DNA from: Flammula alnicola | Taxonomy: Eukaryota > Basidiomycota > Agaricomycetes > Agaricales > Strophariaceae | Reading direction: 5' to 3' | Assembly: GCA_015499995.1 (NCBI GenBank) | Contig: JADNRV010000052.1 | Span: 62,001 to 126,000 of the forward strand | DNA length: 64,000 nucleotides | Part shown: positions 61,087-64,000 of the stretch, piece by piece | How positions within the stretch are numbered: the stretch's first letter is position 1 | Layout of the letters: each line of letters begins with the position of its first letter | Position numbers and translations under genes: made by a program | Notes under the pieces: model-generated | Told to the model about the DNA's origin: nothing | Database searches by the model: none | Seen by the model: the letters and a program-made list of their open reading frames with translations, nothing else

Positions 61087-64000
61087 TCAATAGTTTGGCC
61101 GCAGCATGAATCGCGGCTCTGCCTGACTCACTGCAGTTTCCCGAAATGAGCCCCGCTCATCCGCATCGAGCTTATCGCAAGATATAAGCAGCTCTATGAT
61201 AGCTTCGTGATGGTTACTAATAGCAGCTTTCACCAGCGCAGTGTCGCCATCTTCATTCCGCATATTGACGTCAACATCGTCACGAGAGAGAAGCAGCTTG
61301 ACAACTTCCACATTGCCAGATGAGGAAGCATGAATAAGTGCTGTATTGCCATCTTGATCCTGCTTGTTCATGTCAATATCGCTTCGCGAGAGGAGTAGCC
61401 GCAAGAGGAGGAGCTTGACTCTCTGCTCCTTGAGTTCCCACGACTGAGAGGCTACCATGAGTGCTGTCCTCCCCAATTTGTCCTGTTGGTTGACGTCGAG
61501 CTCCTTCCGAGAGATTAGCATCTCAAAAATGGTCGCAGGGCAATGGCTTTGAGAAGCGACTTCAAGGAGGGCCGTTTTGCCATCAGTAGCCTGCGCGTTT
61601 ACATTTATCCTGGGGGATGAAAGGAGTAGCTTGACGATTGGGAACTCCTTACTCTCGAGAGCTCGAAGAAGTGCTGTGCAATTGGCGTAATCCCCCCTGT
61701 TGATGTCAATATCATCCTGAGCGAGAAGGAGCTCGACTATGTGTTTATGACCGTTCGAGGATGCCCTGATCAGCGCCGTTCCCTGTGATAGGCCATGGTG
61801 GTTGACATCGACCTTCCTGGAAGAAAGAAGGACTTTAACAGTGGCCACATCCCCGCCAGCGGAAAGGAGCGGGGTGTCACCAAGGAAATCCCTCGCGTTG
61901 GCATTGATATCATCACGAGCAAGCAGTAATTCTACGATGGCAGCATGGCCTGCAGAAGCAGCTTGAGAGAGCGCCGAAATATTGGTCCAACCCTGGGAGT
62001 TGACATCGATATCGTTTCGAGATAAAAGGAGCCTGACAATCTCCACATGGCCTTCCCCGGAAGCAAGGATAAGTGCCGTGTGGGCAAATTGGCCCTCCCG
62101 CTGGTTAGGGTTTAGCCTATGGTGCGACACAAGCAGCTGGGTGATGGCAAAATTGCCATTCTTCGCAGCTAGAATGAGTGGTGTCTTGCCAAACCTCCCC
62201 TCGCTGTTGAGGTCAATGTCGTCATAGGAGACGAGCAGCTGGACAGCAGATTCATTGCCTTTATCGCAGGCTAGAATGAGCGCCGTATTCCCTTCCCCAT
62301 CCTTGACGTTCAAGGCCTCAGGGTGGCATTCCAGCAAGGCCTGCATAATCATGTCTTGTCCATACATCACGCATAATTGGAGTGGTAGTCTTCCTTCTGT
62401 AGTCGGCTTGTCGTGCGACTCTAATATCTGGGGAAGCAACTCTGAAAGACCGTAGCAAATTGCAATATGAGGGACTTGAAAACGATCCAAGTTGATGTCG
62501 GCATCTTTCCAAGGATATGGACCACATCTGAACAAGAATTTTGATAGCAAAGTTGGTAGTCCATTCTCCCCGTGGCAAGAACGGGCGTGGGTGCCCCAAT
62601 AATCATAGACATAATGAAGCAAGCGATTACTCGAGCCGTACGGCACATGCCATTGTAGGTGCCGGTAGGATATCTGGCCGAATTTTTTGATTTCTGAGAG
62701 GTAAACCATACAGCTCTCAGTGATGAACGTATGCGGTCTAGCGAATACACCGATTGTCAGTGCTTTGAAGAAATCATGCGCGGTGTAGTCTACACCAGAT
62801 AAGGTCAGCATTTGATGCATTTATAAATTATCTCCGGGGATACTTACGGGCGAGGCGAATGATGTCCGTTTCTTGATCGACGACGACCAGCCCGCAGCAA
62901 ACTGAGACCAGCAAGCTCTTCTCCGTGACATCGTCCAGGTCAAAGATCCCCGCATCATTGGATATGGCTAGGGCGTGCTGAAGTTCAATGACTCTCAAAG
63001 GACGGACTGCGTACGTCAGCCAAAGGAGCGCCCGCATCGCCAGGGAGGAGTCATCCCCACTTTGAGATTCGATTCGCGCGACAGTGGAACTATACATGGC
63101 GTGTACCCCAGATGGTAATGATTCCAGAATTTCGCGAAGCTTCTTCAGGGTATTGGCACCCTTCAGCAGTTCGATCTGCAAACTGACTGCCAGGAACCTG
63201 AAAATGTTTTTTAAGTAAGCTAGAGGATGATACAAGCCGACTTACATTCCCTCCGATTTCGTCCTCAGCTTCTCTAAGATTTCAGGAATGAGACCTTCAT
63301 TCCCCTTCAAAATTCCTCTGAGACGCGGGGTTTCTTCGAGCTTCTTCCGAATGAATAGTTTGATGTCATCTCGAGGGTCCAGACGCAGGCATCTCGCTTC
63401 CGGTAACAGATGTTCGAATGCATCCAATGGACGTGACGCGAGAAAGACATTCGCCCTGCTGAACGATGCAACAGCGTCTAAGATATCGTACTTGGTATCG
63501 TCGGAGACTTCATCTAGAGCATCGATGGATATGTGCACTGCCTTGAGGTGAGAGCAGAGCTTCTGGAATAGCTCACGCAACTCCCGTCGAGTTGGGCGGG
63601 TCGCGTCTCGTTTATGAGCGTCGTAGAATGACTGAACGTCTGAAAAGACAGCGTCATGATGTTCTAACAACTGTTTAATGAACGAAGAAAGGAGATCTTC
63701 CACCGAATATTGATTGGTATAATGGCAGTAGGAAATGATGACCGCGACGTCGTGAGAAGAGGAATGAAGGGTTTGGAGGTGATCGACGACAATCGATCTG
63801 CATAAAAATGGAATATTAAGATATTCGATACAATATGATAATCCGCTTGAAACGCACGAAAGAATAGTCTTTCCAGCACCGGCTGCTCAAGGTGTGATCA
63901 GGCATGGGAGACTCCGAAAATGCTCAGTACTCACGCATTCCAGTGACCCAGAGCATCTCGCCACTCGTTGAAAGCCATCGCTGAAACTCTTTGCTCTTGA
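61087..64000 (-). CDS. NACHT-ankyrin NLR-type protein (5' end outside window)
   Basis: The gene enters from the right edge. The first visible exon (64000 to about 63935) ends WVTGM. The next carries Walker A (PGAGKTILS, about 63865-63889). Following exons have SSFIKQLLEHH, Walker B HISIDALDEV (about 63520), NVFLASRPLD, the winged-helix-like LLWLTYAVRPLRVIELQHAL, and a last exon (62820-61087) with 12 ankyrin repeats of the TALI-A-GH-IV-LLLSRDDIDVN type. Consensus exons join through short GT-AG introns, for example near 63240 and 62825. NACHT-ankyrin STAND proteins are the main NLR class in mushrooms and are thought to act as sensors in non-self recognition or symbiosis. The N-terminal effector domain lies beyond position 64000, so its type is unknown. 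Confidence 0.88.

Overview
The window looks like nuclear DNA of a mushroom-forming basidiomycete (Agaricomycetes). Genes are split by many short GT-AG introns of about 45-65 nt. Next to single-copy eukaryotic genes lie families expanded in agarics: F-box, BTB, HET, NACHT-WD40, NACHT-ankyrin, alpha-kinase and DDE 'integrase core' proteins. No rRNA, convincing tRNA or CRISPR was seen.

Layout. 1-4.2 kb: no gene I can defend. 4.2-9 kb: a divergent pair, the PP2A activator PTPA (-) and the DNA-repair protein Ku70 (+), sharing about 260 bp of promoter. 9-12.3 kb: gene-poor. 12.3-21 kb: a Grx3/4-type monothiol glutaredoxin, an ankyrin-MYND protein, a 286 bp hAT-like MITE, a Maf-type nucleotide pyrophosphatase and the checkpoint clamp subunit Hus1. 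21.5-23.5 kb: broken F-box and BTB genes. 24-33.4 kb: a membrane-anchored pseudokinase, a long arrestin-domain protein with a reading-frame break near its 3' end, and a serine-rich hypothetical protein (-). 35.4-35.8 kb: the cytochrome oxidase assembly factor COA6 (-).

The right half is accessory. A C2-NACHT-WD40 NLR-type gene (37.1-42.3 kb) carries four single-base frame breaks. It is followed by a BTB gene (-), a 677 bp MITE with perfect 72 bp inverted ends and TA target duplication, a truncated zinc-type dehydrogenase pseudogene, a DDE integrase-like gene (-), an alpha-kinase (-), a truncated second integrase-like relic, two HET-domain genes, an ankyrin relic, a small MITE next to a decayed duplicate of the second HET gene, and a NACHT-ankyrin NLR (-) that runs off the right edge.

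Ku70 (end joining) and Hus1 (9-1-1 checkpoint clamp) both act in the DNA-damage response, but their proximity may be chance. The NLR, HET and ankyrin genes between 37 and 64 kb are of the kinds used in fungal self/non-self recognition and programmed cell death. Conserved single-copy genes read intact, while breaks concentrate in F-box, BTB, NLR and dehydrogenase genes (plus the arrestin gene). That suggests birth-and-death turnover, although several breaks would also fit homopolymer miscalls.
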